DNA from: an uncultured Clostridia bacterium
Lineage (GTDB): Bacteria; Bacillota; Clostridia; Christensenellales; Borkfalkiaceae
Reading direction: 5' to 3'
DNA length: 49,041 nt
Assembly: GCA_944327465.1 (NCBI GenBank)
Contig: CALVHH010000013.1
Coordinates: forward strand, 1 to 49,041
Both the position numbers and the translations under genes were made by a program. The notes beneath the pieces were generated by a model that saw only the letters and a program-made list of their open reading frames with translations, did no database searches and had not been told where the DNA came from. This document shows, one piece after another, positions 24,853 to 33,107 of the stretch (positions are counted from its first letter, which is position 1; each line of letters starts with the position of its first letter).

Positions 24853-26409
24853 TTATTTAATAAGGCTCTTTCCCGTCATCTCTGCGGGGACGGGCAGACC
24901 CATCAAAGTCAGCAGCGTGGGAGCAAGGTCTGCCAGAATGCCGTCCTCTCTCAGTTCGGCGTTCTTGTATTTTTCGGATACGAGTATTACGGGTACGGGG
25001 TTGGTGGTGTGGGCGGTAAAGGGTGAGCCGTCTTCCGAAAGCAGTTTGTCGGCATTGCCGTGGTCAGCGGTCACTATTGCAGAGCCGCCCATGGCGAGTA
25101 TCTTGTCGCACACCTTTTTAACGCATTCGTCGACAGTGTGTACGGCCTTTTCGGCTGCGGGTATGACGCCCGTGTGCCCGACCATGTCGCAGTTGGCATA
25201 GTTCAATATTATCGCGTCGAATTCGCCGCTGTCAAGCTCTTCAAGGACCTTGTCGGTCACAAGGTATGCGCTCATTTCGGGCTGCAGGTCGTATGTTGCA
25301 ACCTTGGGCGAGGGGATGAGGTCGCGCACTTCGTTGTCGTTGGGCGCCTCAACGCCGCCGTTGAAAAAGAAAGTTACGTGCGCATACTTTTCGGTCTCGG
25401 CTATCCTCAACTGTTTTTTGCCCATTTTGGCAAGGTACTCGCCCAAAGTGTTTTTAAGTTCGGTCTTGGGGAAGGCTATCTCAACGCCTTCGAATTGGGC
25501 GTCGTAAACGGTGAAGCACACGTACACGGGGGCAATAAAGCCGGTCTTTCTCTCAAACGCCGTGCCCTTGGGTACAACGAACTCCTTCTGCGACATCGCC
25601 CTCGTCATCTCCCTTGCCCTGTCGGGGCGGAAGTTGAAGCATATTATGCTGTCGCCCTTTTCGATAAGTCCTATGGGATGACCGTTTTCGCATACGCTTA
25701 TGGGCTTGATGAACTCGTCGGTCACGCCCTCGTCGTAGCTCTCGCGTACGGCGGCAACGGCGTCCTCAACGTGTTTGCCGGTGCCCAATGTAAGCATGTC
25801 GTACGCCTTTTCAACGCGGTCCCAGTTGTTGTCGCGGTCCATTGCATAGTATCTGCCAACTACCGAAGCCACTTTGCCGCAGTTTATATTTGCCATGTGC
25901 TCTTTCAGCTCGGCAATAAAGCCGGCGCCGCTCGTTGGCGAAACGTCCCTGCCGTCCATAAAGCAGTGCACGAACACGTCTTTCAGTCCGCGCCTTGCCG
26001 CCATATCCAAAAGCGCAAATATGTGCGTTATGTGGCTGTGCACGCCGCCGTCCGAAACGAGACCGTAAAGGTGCAGCTTTTTGCCGTTGTTTTTTGCGTT
26101 ATCCATAGCCTTGATAAGGGCGGGGTTTTCAAAAAAGTCGCCGTCCTCTATGGCTTTGGTTATCTTTGTAAGATCCTGATATACTATCCTGCCGGCGCCC
26201 ATATTCAGGTGACCGACTTCGCTGTTGCCCATCTGACCGGCGGGCAGCCCCACCGAAAGTCCGCTCGCGCCCAGGCAGGCGTGGGGGTATGTCTTTTCGA
26301 GCAATGCAATGTTCTTGCTGCCGTCCAGCGCTATGGCGTTGCCGGCGCACGCGGGTGCGATCCCGTATCCGTCCATGATTATAAGTGCATAGGGCACTTT
26401 CTTTGCCAT
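24853..26409 (-). CDS. gpmI: 2,3-bisphosphoglycerate-independent phosphoglycerate mutase
   Basis: 518 residues, alkaline-phosphatase superfamily, two manganese ions. It interconverts 3- and 2-phosphoglycerate in glycolysis. Asp13 (IIMDGYG) and the catalytic Ser63 in QMGNSEVGHLNMGAGR are in place; TADHGNAD near the C-terminus supplies metal ligands. I start it at 26409, where GCGAGGT sits 7 bp upstream. tpiA and pgk lie further up the same strand but are split from it by two unrelated genes. Confidence 0.96.
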   Translation of the reverse strand: MAKKVPYALIIMDGYGIAPACAGNAIALDGSKNIALLEKTYPHACLGASGLSVGLPAGQMGNSEVGHLNMGAGRIVYQDLTKITKAIEDGDFFENPALIKAMDNAKNNGKKLHLYGLVSDGGVHSHITHIFALLDMAARRGLKDVFVHCFMDGRDVSPTSGAGFIAELKEHMANINCGKVASVVGRYYAMDRDNNWDRVEKAYDMLTLGTGKHVEDAVAAVRESYDEGVTDEFIKPISVCENGHPIGLIEKGDSIICFNFRPDRAREMTRAMSQKEFVVPKGTAFERKTGFIAPVYVCFTVYDAQFEGVEIAFPKTELKNTLGEYLAKMGKKQLRIAETEKYAHVTFFFNGGVEAPNDNEVRDLIPSPKVATYDLQPEMSAYLVTDKVLEELDSGEFDAIILNYANCDMVGHTGVIPAAEKAVHTVDECVKKVCDKILAMGGSAIVTADHGNADKLLSEDGSPFTAHTTNPVPVILVSEKYKNAELREDGILADLAPTLLTLMGLPVPAEMTGKSLIK

Positions 26410-26445
26410 GATTATACCTCGCAATAAAATTTATTTTTCGTATAT

Positions 26446-26475
26446 ATTATAACTCAAACGCGCCTCACATAGCAA
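26446..26475 (-). promoter_or_regulatory. promoter of gpmI
   Basis: Minus strand: -10 TATAAT (26446-26451) with -35 TTGCTA (26470-26475), 18-bp spacer. Confidence 0.55.
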
Positions 26476-26500
26476 CTGTTTGAGCGCCGGTTGTGCCTTC

Positions 26501-26535
26501 GCCGCGCAAAAAACCGCAACGATTTTTTGCGCGGC
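26501..26535. repeat. 13-bp inverted repeat between divergent genes
   Basis: GCCGCGCAAAAAA (26501-26513) pairs perfectly with 26523-26535 around a 9-nt loop. It looks like a terminator but lies between two divergent promoters, where neither gene ends. Confidence 0.65.
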
Positions 26536-26562
26536 GGTCAGTCCTCACCGTCTTGCCGCATA

Positions 26563-26591
26563 TTGACAAACTTTTGTCTTTGTGGTAAACT
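26563..26591 (+). promoter_or_regulatory. promoter of the 26.6-kb lipoprotein gene
   Basis: -35 TTGACA (26563-26568), 17-bp spacer, -10 TAAACT (26586-26591). Confidence 0.75.
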
Positions 26592-26635
26592 CATTTAAAA
26601 GGCGCACCGAATATGTGCGCAGGGGGAGGGATATC

Positions 26636-27418
26636 ATGAATATCAAAAAAATTCTGTCGGCGGTATGTATCGCCTCGGCGGCGCTCTGCCTGGGCGCCTG
26701 CACGCCTGAAGAGGAGCCGCAGGCAGTCGGCGAGGTCGCCGGCAGGTACGAAATGATTAAAATTTCGGGCACCATCGGCAATGCCGAAGTCGACGCAAGT
26801 TACTATAAGTATTTCCGCATAGACCTCGAAAACGACGGCAGCGGCAGGGTGAGCGCGGCATACAATATACCTACGCTAAAACCTTACGTCTCCGAAGGCA
26901 CTTATACATATGCCGACGGCATAATAAGTTTTACCGTCTCCGACGGCGGATCGTCCGTTACCGAAGCGTATGCCTACGACGACGGCGTCATATCCTATGA
27001 AAGCCATTCGTCGGGCATGGATATTTCGGCTACGTTCACTTCGGACCCCGTGCGGCTCGCCGAACTTGACGTCAGTGGCACGTATACGATGACCTATCTC
27101 AGGGGCACGATATACAACAGCGCGGGTCCCGACACAATACTTCGCCTTTCCGACTACGACTTCGGGTATGTCTCGCTCGGACCCGAGCGCTCGTTTACGT
27201 TTGTGCTTCGCCCCTGCGATTCGCCCGTGCAGACTATCGAAGGCGTCTATTGCTACTCGGGCGGAAAAACGCTCAAAATACGCACGTTCACCGGCAACAC
27301 TCTGTCCGTACCTTCGACCGTCAATTACCCCGAGCCCGGCGTCATCAGTTTTGCGCTTGTGGGCGACTCGATAAATATAGACATGACCTTTGCCACCGAC
27401 GCGGCGCTGGCAGGCTGA
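26636..27418 (+). CDS. putative lipoprotein of unknown function
   Basis: 260 residues. A signal peptide ends in the lipobox LGAC with Cys22. The mature part looks like two similar beta-rich halves: GRYEMIKISGTIGN (about 36-49) and GTYTMTYLRGTIYN (about 149-162) match in sequence and spacing, which points to an internal duplication of a lipocalin-like barrel. I do not recognise a named family. It has its own promoter and GAGGG site, and its stop lies 4 bp from that of the convergent MFS gene, with no terminator between. Confidence 0.75.
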   Translation: MNIKKILSAVCIASAALCLGACTPEEEPQAVGEVAGRYEMIKISGTIGNAEVDASYYKYFRIDLENDGSGRVSAAYNIPTLKPYVSEGTYTYADGIISFTVSDGGSSVTEAYAYDDGVISYESHSSGMDISATFTSDPVRLAELDVSGTYTMTYLRGTIYNSAGPDTILRLSDYDFGYVSLGPERSFTFVLRPCDSPVQTIEGVYCYSGGKTLKIRTFTGNTLSVPSTVNYPEPGVISFALVGDSINIDMTFATDAALAG

Positions 27419-27422
27419 CGCT

Positions 27423-28598
27423 CTATTTTTTGCCGCCGTCTGCGCGCTTTGCCGCCGTGCGGAACGTCAGTTCGGCCATAACTATCATCAGCGCAAAAAA
27501 CACTATCAGGAATGCCGGCATTATGCCAAATCCCAGGTGATTGCCCAACAGCCCGAACAGCGGGGGTATAAATGTCGAGCCCACATAGGCGCTCGCCATC
27601 TGTATGCCTATTATCGCGCCCGAGTTTTCAAGCCCGAAATTTGAAGGGGTGGAGTGTATTATGCTCGGGTATATCGGCGCACAGCCCAAACCTATTACAA
27701 TAAATGCGCTCAGCGCCGCCGCCTCGCCTTCAATGGGTAAAAACAGCACTATTATGCCTACTGTCAGTATGCACGTGCCAATTGCTATCATCTTTCTGTC
27801 GCCCAGCCTGTCGGTTACGAATCCGCTCACGAACCTGCCGGCCGTCATGCCTATATAGAACAGCGAGGCGAACTGCGCCGCTCTTTCGGCGCCAATTGCC
27901 TTTACTTCTGCAAAGTAAGTGCTCGCCCAGTACATGGCGGTGGCTTCCGCGGCGCAGTATGCAAAAAATGCTATGAGCAAAAAGGGCACGCCTTTAACCA
28001 TGAGCGCGCTTTTAAGCCCCGTTCCGCCCCGCCGCGCCTGCGTTTCGCCGCGGGCGGTCGCCTTCCACACGGGTCTTGTGGCTATTATCAGCACGGCTAT
28101 CGCAAGCTGAATGCAGCCCACTATCATGTATCCCGCGTGCCACGTCATGTTGGCTATCGCATAGCTCATTATAAAGGGGCTGGCTATAGTACCCACGCCC
28201 CAAAAACAGTGCAGCCAGCTCATATGGCGCGAAGAGTAGTGGAGGGCTACATAGTTGTTGAGCGCGGCGTCTATTGCGCCGGCGCCCAGCCCGTACGGCA
28301 GCGAGCTGACTATCAGCATCCAAAAACTGTCCGAAAGCCAAAATCCGAACAGCCCCAGCGCCGTCAGCGCGGTGCTCGCCGCAGTCACGGCGCATGTGCC
28401 GAACTTTTTGGTCACCCTGTCGGAAACGAGGCTGGAAATTATCGTCCCGCCCGATATCGTCATTGAAATTATGCCCATATAAGATACGGGCACGCCTAGC
28501 TCGGCATGTATCACGGGCCAGCCCGAACCGAGCAGCGAATCTGGCAGACCGAGGCTTATGAACGCCAGATATGTAAGTGCTATCAACAGTGTGTACAT
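27423..28598 (-). CDS. MFS transporter
   Basis: 391 residues with about twelve membrane helices. The SDRVTKKFG loop between helices 2 and 3 and the FVTDRLGDRK loop between helices 8 and 9 are the two family signatures. The ISLGLPDSLLGSGWP opening resembles sugar or fucose-type permeases, but the substrate is not certain. No ribosome site is visible before the ATG. It is downstream of tpiA on the same strand, separated by a GC-rich hairpin. Confidence 0.85.
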   Translation of the reverse strand: MYTLLIALTYLAFISLGLPDSLLGSGWPVIHAELGVPVSYMGIISMTISGGTIISSLVSDRVTKKFGTCAVTAASTALTALGLFGFWLSDSFWMLIVSSLPYGLGAGAIDAALNNYVALHYSSRHMSWLHCFWGVGTIASPFIMSYAIANMTWHAGYMIVGCIQLAIAVLIIATRPVWKATARGETQARRGGTGLKSALMVKGVPFLLIAFFAYCAAEATAMYWASTYFAEVKAIGAERAAQFASLFYIGMTAGRFVSGFVTDRLGDRKMIAIGTCILTVGIIVLFLPIEGEAAALSAFIVIGLGCAPIYPSIIHSTPSNFGLENSGAIIGIQMASAYVGSTFIPPLFGLLGNHLGFGIMPAFLIVFFALMIVMAELTFRTAAKRADGGKK

Positions 28599-28620
28599 GG
28601 TTTAAGATCTGTAATTTATA

Positions 28621-28651
28621 CGGGGCTCGTCCGCTGCGCGGACGAGCCCCG
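28621..28651 (-). terminator. terminator-like hairpin after tpiA
   Basis: A 14-bp perfect stem (28621-28634 with 28638-28651), TGC loop. The downstream T tract on the minus strand is weak (TATAAATT), so efficiency is uncertain. Confidence 0.6.
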
Positions 28652-28673
28652 TTGTCTGTCGCATTTCGGGTGC

Positions 28674-29429
28674 TCAGTTTTCAAAGTAGTTATCGTAGTT
28701 GACAATCTGCGCGAACTCGGTCTTCAGCGAAGCCGAACCTATAAGTCCGCCGTCGATGTCGGGCTGAGCCATGAGTCCCTTGCAGTTCTTGGCGTTCATC
28801 GAACCGCCGTACTGAATTATAACTTTTTCGGCGCACTTGGGGCAGAACAGCTCGCCAATTGTCTTTCTTATAAAGGCTATCGTCTCCTGTGCCTGCACGT
28901 TTGTGGCAGTGCGCCCGGTGCCTATAGCCCATACGGGCTCGTAAGCTATTACAACTTTCGTCACGTCCTCAACGCCCGCAAGCCCGTCCTTAAGCTGCTT
29001 GTAAATGACCTTTTCGGTCACGCCGCCCTCGCGCTCTTCAAGCGTTTCGCCGACGCATACTATGGGGGTAATGCCGTGTGCAAGCGCCGCCAGGGTGCGC
29101 TTGTTCACCCCCTCGTCGGTCTCGCCGAAGTACTGCCTTCTTTCGCTGTGACCTATGATGGCGTACTTGACGCCGTACTCTTTCAGCTGGGCGCAGGATA
29201 TCTCGCCCGTGTATGCGCCGCTCTCCGCCCAGTGCACGTTCTCCGCGCCTATGGCTATGTTGCTGCCTTGGGCGGCTTTGACCATGGCGGGTATAAGAAT
29301 GGCGGGCACGCACAGCGCAACGTCGCAGTTTGCGTCCTTTACCAGCGGTTTCAGCTCTTCAATAAGTTTTGTGCCGCTCTCCGCGGTCATGTTCATCTTC
29401 CAGTTTCCTGCAATAAAAGGTCTGCGCAT
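28674..29429 (-). CDS. tpiA: triosephosphate isomerase
   Basis: 251 residues, TIM barrel. It interconverts dihydroxyacetone phosphate and glyceraldehyde 3-phosphate. Asn9-Lys11 (GNWKMN), His94 (IIGHSERR) and Glu164 (AYEPVWAIGTG) form the active site, and the mobile loop 6 follows. GAGGAG precedes the ATG. It is preceded on the same strand by pgk, 208 bp away, with the structured repeat and a hairpin in the gap. Confidence 0.97.
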   Translation of the reverse strand: MRRPFIAGNWKMNMTAESGTKLIEELKPLVKDANCDVALCVPAILIPAMVKAAQGSNIAIGAENVHWAESGAYTGEISCAQLKEYGVKYAIIGHSERRQYFGETDEGVNKRTLAALAHGITPIVCVGETLEEREGGVTEKVIYKQLKDGLAGVEDVTKVVIAYEPVWAIGTGRTATNVQAQETIAFIRKTIGELFCPKCAEKVIIQYGGSMNAKNCKGLMAQPDIDGGLIGSASLKTEFAQIVNYDNYFEN

Positions 29430-29474
29430 ATTTCTTCTCCTCGATTTCTTTGCCCTTAGGGGCTTTTTTACATA

Positions 29475-29507
29475 TTATGCCGCGGCGACGTTGTCGCCGC
29501 GGCATAA
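29475..29507. repeat. 15-bp perfect hairpin between pgk and tpiA
   Basis: TTATGCCGCGGCGAC (29475-29489) pairs with 29493-29507, 3-nt loop. Neither strand has a T tract on the outgoing side, so it is not a standard terminator; an mRNA-stabilising or processing role is possible. Confidence 0.6.
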
Positions 29508-29532
29508 AAGCTTAGACATTTTAGATGGGTAA

Positions 29533-29640
29533 GGCGCACTATTTATATGACCAGGTGGCTATTTAAAAATGTGCGCCGTGGAGCGGAGCTCCTGAAATTA
29601 CCGGCAAGCCGGTCGATCCTCTCGTGCGCGGACTGCGTTA
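29533..29640. repeat. structured repeat element, copy 2 (after pgk)
   Basis: Plus-strand reading: P1 GGCGCAC (29533-29539) with GTGCGCC (29571-29577), loop carrying GGCTATTTAA (29557-29566) as in copy 1. P2 is GGAGC-GGA-GCTCC (29580-29592), again with a three-purine loop. The conserved ATCCTCT (29615-29621) and terminal TGCGTTA (29634-29640) follow. The last TTA is the pgk stop codon read backwards. P3 is weaker than in copy 1, and an additional ACCGGC-AA-GCCGGT hairpin is present. Confidence 0.65.
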
Positions 29641-30948
29641 TACTTTGTCGTTCAGGCAGGCGATGCCGGGCAGCACTTTGCCTTCGAACAGTTCAAGCGA
29701 TGCGCCGCCGCCGGTGGAGATGTGCGTAACCTTGTCGGCAAAGCCGAGCTGCTGAACGGCAGCCGCGCTGTCGCCGCCGCCGATAATGGTGGTGCACTTG
29801 CCGTATACGTCTGCAAGAGCCTGAGCCACTGCGATAGTGCCCTTTGCAAGCGTGGGGTTTTCAAATACGCCCATGGGTCCGTTCCATATAACCGACTTGG
29901 CGCCGTGTACGGCTTCGGCGTACAGCGCCCTCGTCTTTTCGCCTATATCCATGCCCATCTTGTCGGCGGGTATGGCGTTGGAAGGAACGGTTTCAACCTC
30001 TACGGGTGCGTCGATGGGTTCGGGGAAGGAGGTGGTCACTACGGTGTCGATGGGCAAAAGCAGCTTCTTGCCAAGCTTTTCAGCCTTTTCCATCATCTCC
30101 TTGCAGTAATCTATCTTCTCCTCGTCGAGCAGCGAAGTGCCCACTTCGTAGCCCTTGGCTTTAAGGAAGGTATATGCCATGCCGCCGCCTATGATGAGCG
30201 TGTCGCACTTTTCAAGCAGGTTGGAAATTACGCCCAGCTTGTCTGCGACCTTTGCGCCGCCGAGAATGGCAACAAAGGGTCTTTGGGGATTTTCAAGCGT
30301 GTCTGCCATTACCGAAAGTTCCTTTTCGATGAGCAGACCGCATACGGCAGTCTTTATGATGCCGTATTCAACGATGGCGGCGGTGGAGGCGTGGCTGCGG
30401 TGAGCCGTGCCGAACGCGTCGTTTACATATATCTCTGCGTCGTATGCAAGAGCCTTGCAGAATTCGAGGTCCTTCTTTTCCTCTTCCCAGTGGAAGCGCA
30501 GGTTTTCAAGCAGCACTGCTTCGCCCTCTTTGAGCGCGTCGCGCTTAGCTCTGGCGTCGGGACCTATAACGTCGTGGGCAAAAGTCACCTTTCCGTCGAG
30601 CAGCTCGTTCAATCTCTTAGCCACGGGCGCAAGCGTCAGCTTCTTGGGTTCGTCCTTCAAAGCCTTGGCTATTATATCTTCCTTCGTCGCTTCGCCCGCG
30701 TCAACCTTCTTCTGGTCCTTCTTGTTGAGCTTTACTTCGGAAGAGAAAATGGAGTGGGGCTTGCCCATGTGCGAGCACAGCGTCACCTTTGCACCTCTTT
30801 CCAAAAGGTATTTGATGGTTGGCAGAGCGCCTATTATCCTGTTTTCGTCGGTTATGACTCCGTCCTTCATGGGGACGTTGAAGTCGCACCTTACAAGCAC
30901 TTTCTTGCCTTTGAAGTCTTTAATGTCTTTAATCGACATCTTGTTCAT
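29638..30948 (-). CDS. pgk: phosphoglycerate kinase
   Basis: 436 residues, slightly above the usual 395-415 because of a charged insertion at about 95-125. It makes ATP from 1,3-bisphosphoglycerate. [12 protein letters not shown] near the N-terminus is the family signature; GGAKVADK and the late GGGDSAAAV nucleotide-binding turn are present. Start at 30948: AAGGAG is 10 bp upstream; another ATG 9 bp downstream (30939) is possible. No gap gene precedes it; the promoter is directly upstream, so this operon begins with pgk. Confidence 0.96.
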   Translation of the reverse strand: MNKMSIKDIKDFKGKKVLVRCDFNVPMKDGVITDENRIIGALPTIKYLLERGAKVTLCSHMGKPHSIFSSEVKLNKKDQKKVDAGEATKEDIIAKALKDEPKKLTLAPVAKRLNELLDGKVTFAHDVIGPDARAKRDALKEGEAVLLENLRFHWEEEKKDLEFCKALAYDAEIYVNDAFGTAHRSHASTAAIVEYGIIKTAVCGLLIEKELSVMADTLENPQRPFVAILGGAKVADKLGVISNLLEKCDTLIIGGGMAYTFLKAKGYEVGTSLLDEEKIDYCKEMMEKAEKLGKKLLLPIDTVVTTSFPEPIDAPVEVETVPSNAIPADKMGMDIGEKTRALYAEAVHGAKSVIWNGPMGVFENPTLAKGTIAVAQALADVYGKCTTIIGGGDSAAAVQQLGFADKVTHISTGGGASLELFEGKVLPGIACLNDKV

Positions 30949-30990
30949 AACAAAATCACTCCTTAGAATAAATATTTTATTAACGGTTTT

Positions 30991-31019
30991 ATTATAAATA
31001 ATAAAAATGCGCTTGTCAA
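30991..31019 (-). promoter_or_regulatory. promoter of pgk-tpiA
   Basis: Minus strand, full consensus: TTGACA (31014-31019), 17-bp spacer, TATAAT (30991-30996). Confidence 0.85.
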
Positions 31020-31072
31020 TTGTCTTGGGGGCATTTGACGGCACAAAATTTAATAAAAAGTGAGCCAAAACA

Positions 31073-31124
31073 TTGTACAAAAATATTCAATTGTGGTATA
31101 ATATTTTTGTATAAACCATACCAC
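31073..31124 (+). promoter_or_regulatory. promoter of the tyrA-yigZ unit with an overlapping dyad
   Basis: -35 TTGTAC (31073-31078), 18-bp spacer, -10 TATAAT (31097-31102). GTGGTAT (31093-31099) and ATACCAC (31118-31124) form an inverted repeat that covers the -10 box and start point, an operator-like position. Confidence 0.6.
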
Positions 31125-31146
31125 GTTTTTGGGTCGATTTTATATC

Positions 31147-32001
31147 ATGAACATAGGAATAGCAGGGCTGGGTCTCATCGGCGGTTCGCTCGCGCTGGCG
31201 CTGCGCCGCGCAGGTCATGTTGTAGTCGGCAAAAACCGTTCGCGTGCGGCGGCGGAATACGCGCTCGCACACGGCGTCGTCGACAGCATTTCAGATGACC
31301 TTTCGCAGTGCGACGTTGTGTTCGTCGCCCTTCCGCCCGCGGCTACAATCGAATATATCTGCACGGCGCCATTTTCGCCGCGCACCGTCGTTGCGGACAT
31401 CTGCGGCGTAAAGCTGCCTGTCGAGCGGGCGGTGTGCGCCCGCAGACCGCAGCTCAAATATGTGGGCACTCACCCGATGGCGGGAAAGGAGGTTTCGGGC
31501 GTCGGCAACGCCTCGGCAGACCTGTTCGTCGGCGCCTCCATGGTGCTCACTTCCAACGCCGTCACCGATGCCCCGGCATACGCCCTCATCGGGCGGCTGA
31601 CGGCAGACATGGGCTTTGCGCGCATAGTCGAGTGTTCTGCCGAAGTGCACGATAAAAAAATAGCCTACACTTCGCAGCTCGCGCACATAGTTTCCAACTG
31701 CTATGTCAAGGACGAAAGCCTTTCGGGCTGTCTGGGCTTTACGGGCGGCAGCTTCCAGGACATGACAAGGATAGCCGGCGTGGACGAAAACGTCTGGACG
31801 GAGCTCTATCTTCTCAATAGCGAAAACCTCGTCAAATGCGTCCGCTCGCTCGCCGATCGCCTGTGCGCCGTCGCCGACGCCGTAGAAAGGGGCGAACCCG
31901 GATCGCTCAAATCGCTGCTCAGGGAGGGGCGCTACCGCTTTGAAGACGAGCGGCTCAACAGCTTCCGCGGCGAGGGCATAACCGTCACCCCGCTCAAATA
32001 A
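31147..32001 (+). CDS. tyrA: prephenate dehydrogenase
   Basis: 284 residues. It oxidises and decarboxylates prephenate to 4-hydroxyphenylpyruvate on the way to tyrosine. The NAD-binding GLGLIGGS is at 7-14, the active-site THPMAGKE at about 110-117, and the all-helical C-domain closes the protein. No ACT domain is attached, unlike the Bacillus enzyme. It is not next to other aro genes; instead it heads a run of plus-strand genes to yigZ. The start has no clear ribosome site. Confidence 0.92.
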   Translation: MNIGIAGLGLIGGSLALALRRAGHVVVGKNRSRAAAEYALAHGVVDSISDDLSQCDVVFVALPPAATIEYICTAPFSPRTVVADICGVKLPVERAVCARRPQLKYVGTHPMAGKEVSGVGNASADLFVGASMVLTSNAVTDAPAYALIGRLTADMGFARIVECSAEVHDKKIAYTSQLAHIVSNCYVKDESLSGCLGFTGGSFQDMTRIAGVDENVWTELYLLNSENLVKCVRSLADRLCAVADAVERGEPGSLKSLLREGRYRFEDERLNSFRGEGITVTPLK

Positions 32002-32026
32002 TATCGTATATCAAGGAGTAAATATT

Positions 32027-32701
32027 TTGGCAATTTCTGTATTCGGAAGGAACAGGTACGCAGATCCCGAAGCGCGCCTCATCTCAGACAAGCTTTTTTA
32101 CGTAATAATGTCGGCAACGCTGCTCTTCGGCTTTGCCGTCAACGCGGCAGAGGTGTTTTTCCTCGCAGATTGGATAGCCGGCTGGAATCCCGTAGTATTT
32201 TTCATAGTCTATCTCGTTATGGCTGTGGCGGGCATACTCATAAACGCGTTCAGCCGCAACCCCGTAGTAAGTTTTATCGGTTACTGCCTGGTCGTGCTGC
32301 CCATAGGCGCAATGCTCGCGCTCGTCGTGCCCTCATACGCCTTCGACGTCGTGCGCTCGGCGTTTGCCGTAACAACGCTGCTCGCCGTCGTCTTCGGGCT
32401 GCTCGCCGTGCTCTATCCCGCATTCTTTGCCTCTATGTGGCGCGTGCTTGCCGTCAGCCTGTTCATAGCGCTCATCTGGGCGCTCGTCAATATGGTGACG
32501 GGCTTTCTTTCCAGCACCATGGTCTGGCTCGACTGGCTCGTAGTGCTCGTGTTCTGCTGCTACGTCGGCTTCGACGTCTCCCTGGCAAGAAACCGCCCCA
32601 AGACGCTCGATAACGCCGTCGACAGCGCGTGCGGCCTCTATCTCGACCTGATAAATCTCTTCTTGAGGCTGCTCATCATATTCGGTAGAAACCGTGACTG
32701 A
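32027..32701 (+). CDS. Bax inhibitor-1/YccA family membrane protein
   Basis: 224 residues with about six to seven membrane helices. The C-terminal LYLDLINLFLRLLIIFGR is the hallmark of the BI-1 family, whose bacterial members leak calcium or interact with FtsH. The TTG start is chosen because AAGGAG lies 7 bp before it and the reading fits the family's cytoplasmic N-terminus. The 3' end overlaps the next gene by 8 bp. Confidence 0.88.
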   Translation: MAISVFGRNRYADPEARLISDKLFYVIMSATLLFGFAVNAAEVFFLADWIAGWNPVVFFIVYLVMAVAGILINAFSRNPVVSFIGYCLVVLPIGAMLALVVPSYAFDVVRSAFAVTTLLAVVFGLLAVLYPAFFASMWRVLAVSLFIALIWALVNMVTGFLSSTMVWLDWLVVLVFCCYVGFDVSLARNRPKTLDNAVDSACGLYLDLINLFLRLLIIFGRNRD

Positions 32702-33077
32702 CTGCAGGCTGACCATCCGATCCCGGGGACGCGGCTGGGAGAGCAATCACATCCTCCCCGCGGACATGCAGTTTTCCGAAGGTTCGGTGAGCATATTCTA
32801 TAAGCTCGAAGGCGACGACTGCACGCTGACGCTGTCGCCCCGCCGCGCCGAACAGTTGCGCTCGGGCGAAGTGCCGCTCAGGCTGACATTTGTCCCGGGC
32901 GAAGATACCGTCTGCATCGTTGGCACGGGCGGGCTGCGCGGCGGTTACAGGATACACACAGATGTATTCAACTGCATTTTCGGCAGGGCGGGAGTCTCTG
33001 CCCGCATAGAGTACTTCGCGGGCGACGACCGCGAACACGTCAAACTCGACATCCGCGCCATCGCCTCGCGGCGGTGA
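32694..33077 (+). CDS. small beta-rich protein, possibly DUF1934/YwiB-like
   Basis: 127 residues, predicted mostly beta strand. The succession of short strands (VSIFYKLEG, CTLTLSPR, LRLTFVPG, GYRIHTDVFNCIF, SARIEYFAG, VKLDIRA) resembles the calycin-like DUF1934 barrel, but identity is low and I hold this loosely. GTG start, overlapping the BI-1 gene. Its position in a tight run of genes, with codon use like its neighbours, supports a real gene. Confidence 0.6.
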   Translation: MTDCRLTIRSRGRGWESNHILPADMQFSEGSVSIFYKLEGDDCTLTLSPRRAEQLRSGEVPLRLTFVPGEDTVCIVGTGGLRGGYRIHTDVFNCIFGRAGVSARIEYFAGDDREHVKLDIRAIASRR

Positions 33078-33107
33078 CGCCTGAATAAAAGTTATAAGGA
33101 AAGCAAA

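Noticed and set aside
25060-26427. A 455-codon open frame on the plus strand across gpmI
   Set aside because: Antisense to a complete gpmI with catalytic residues; composition is that of a shadow frame.
29722-30966. A 414-codon open frame on the plus strand across pgk
   Set aside because: Fully antisense to pgk, without start signals or known domains.
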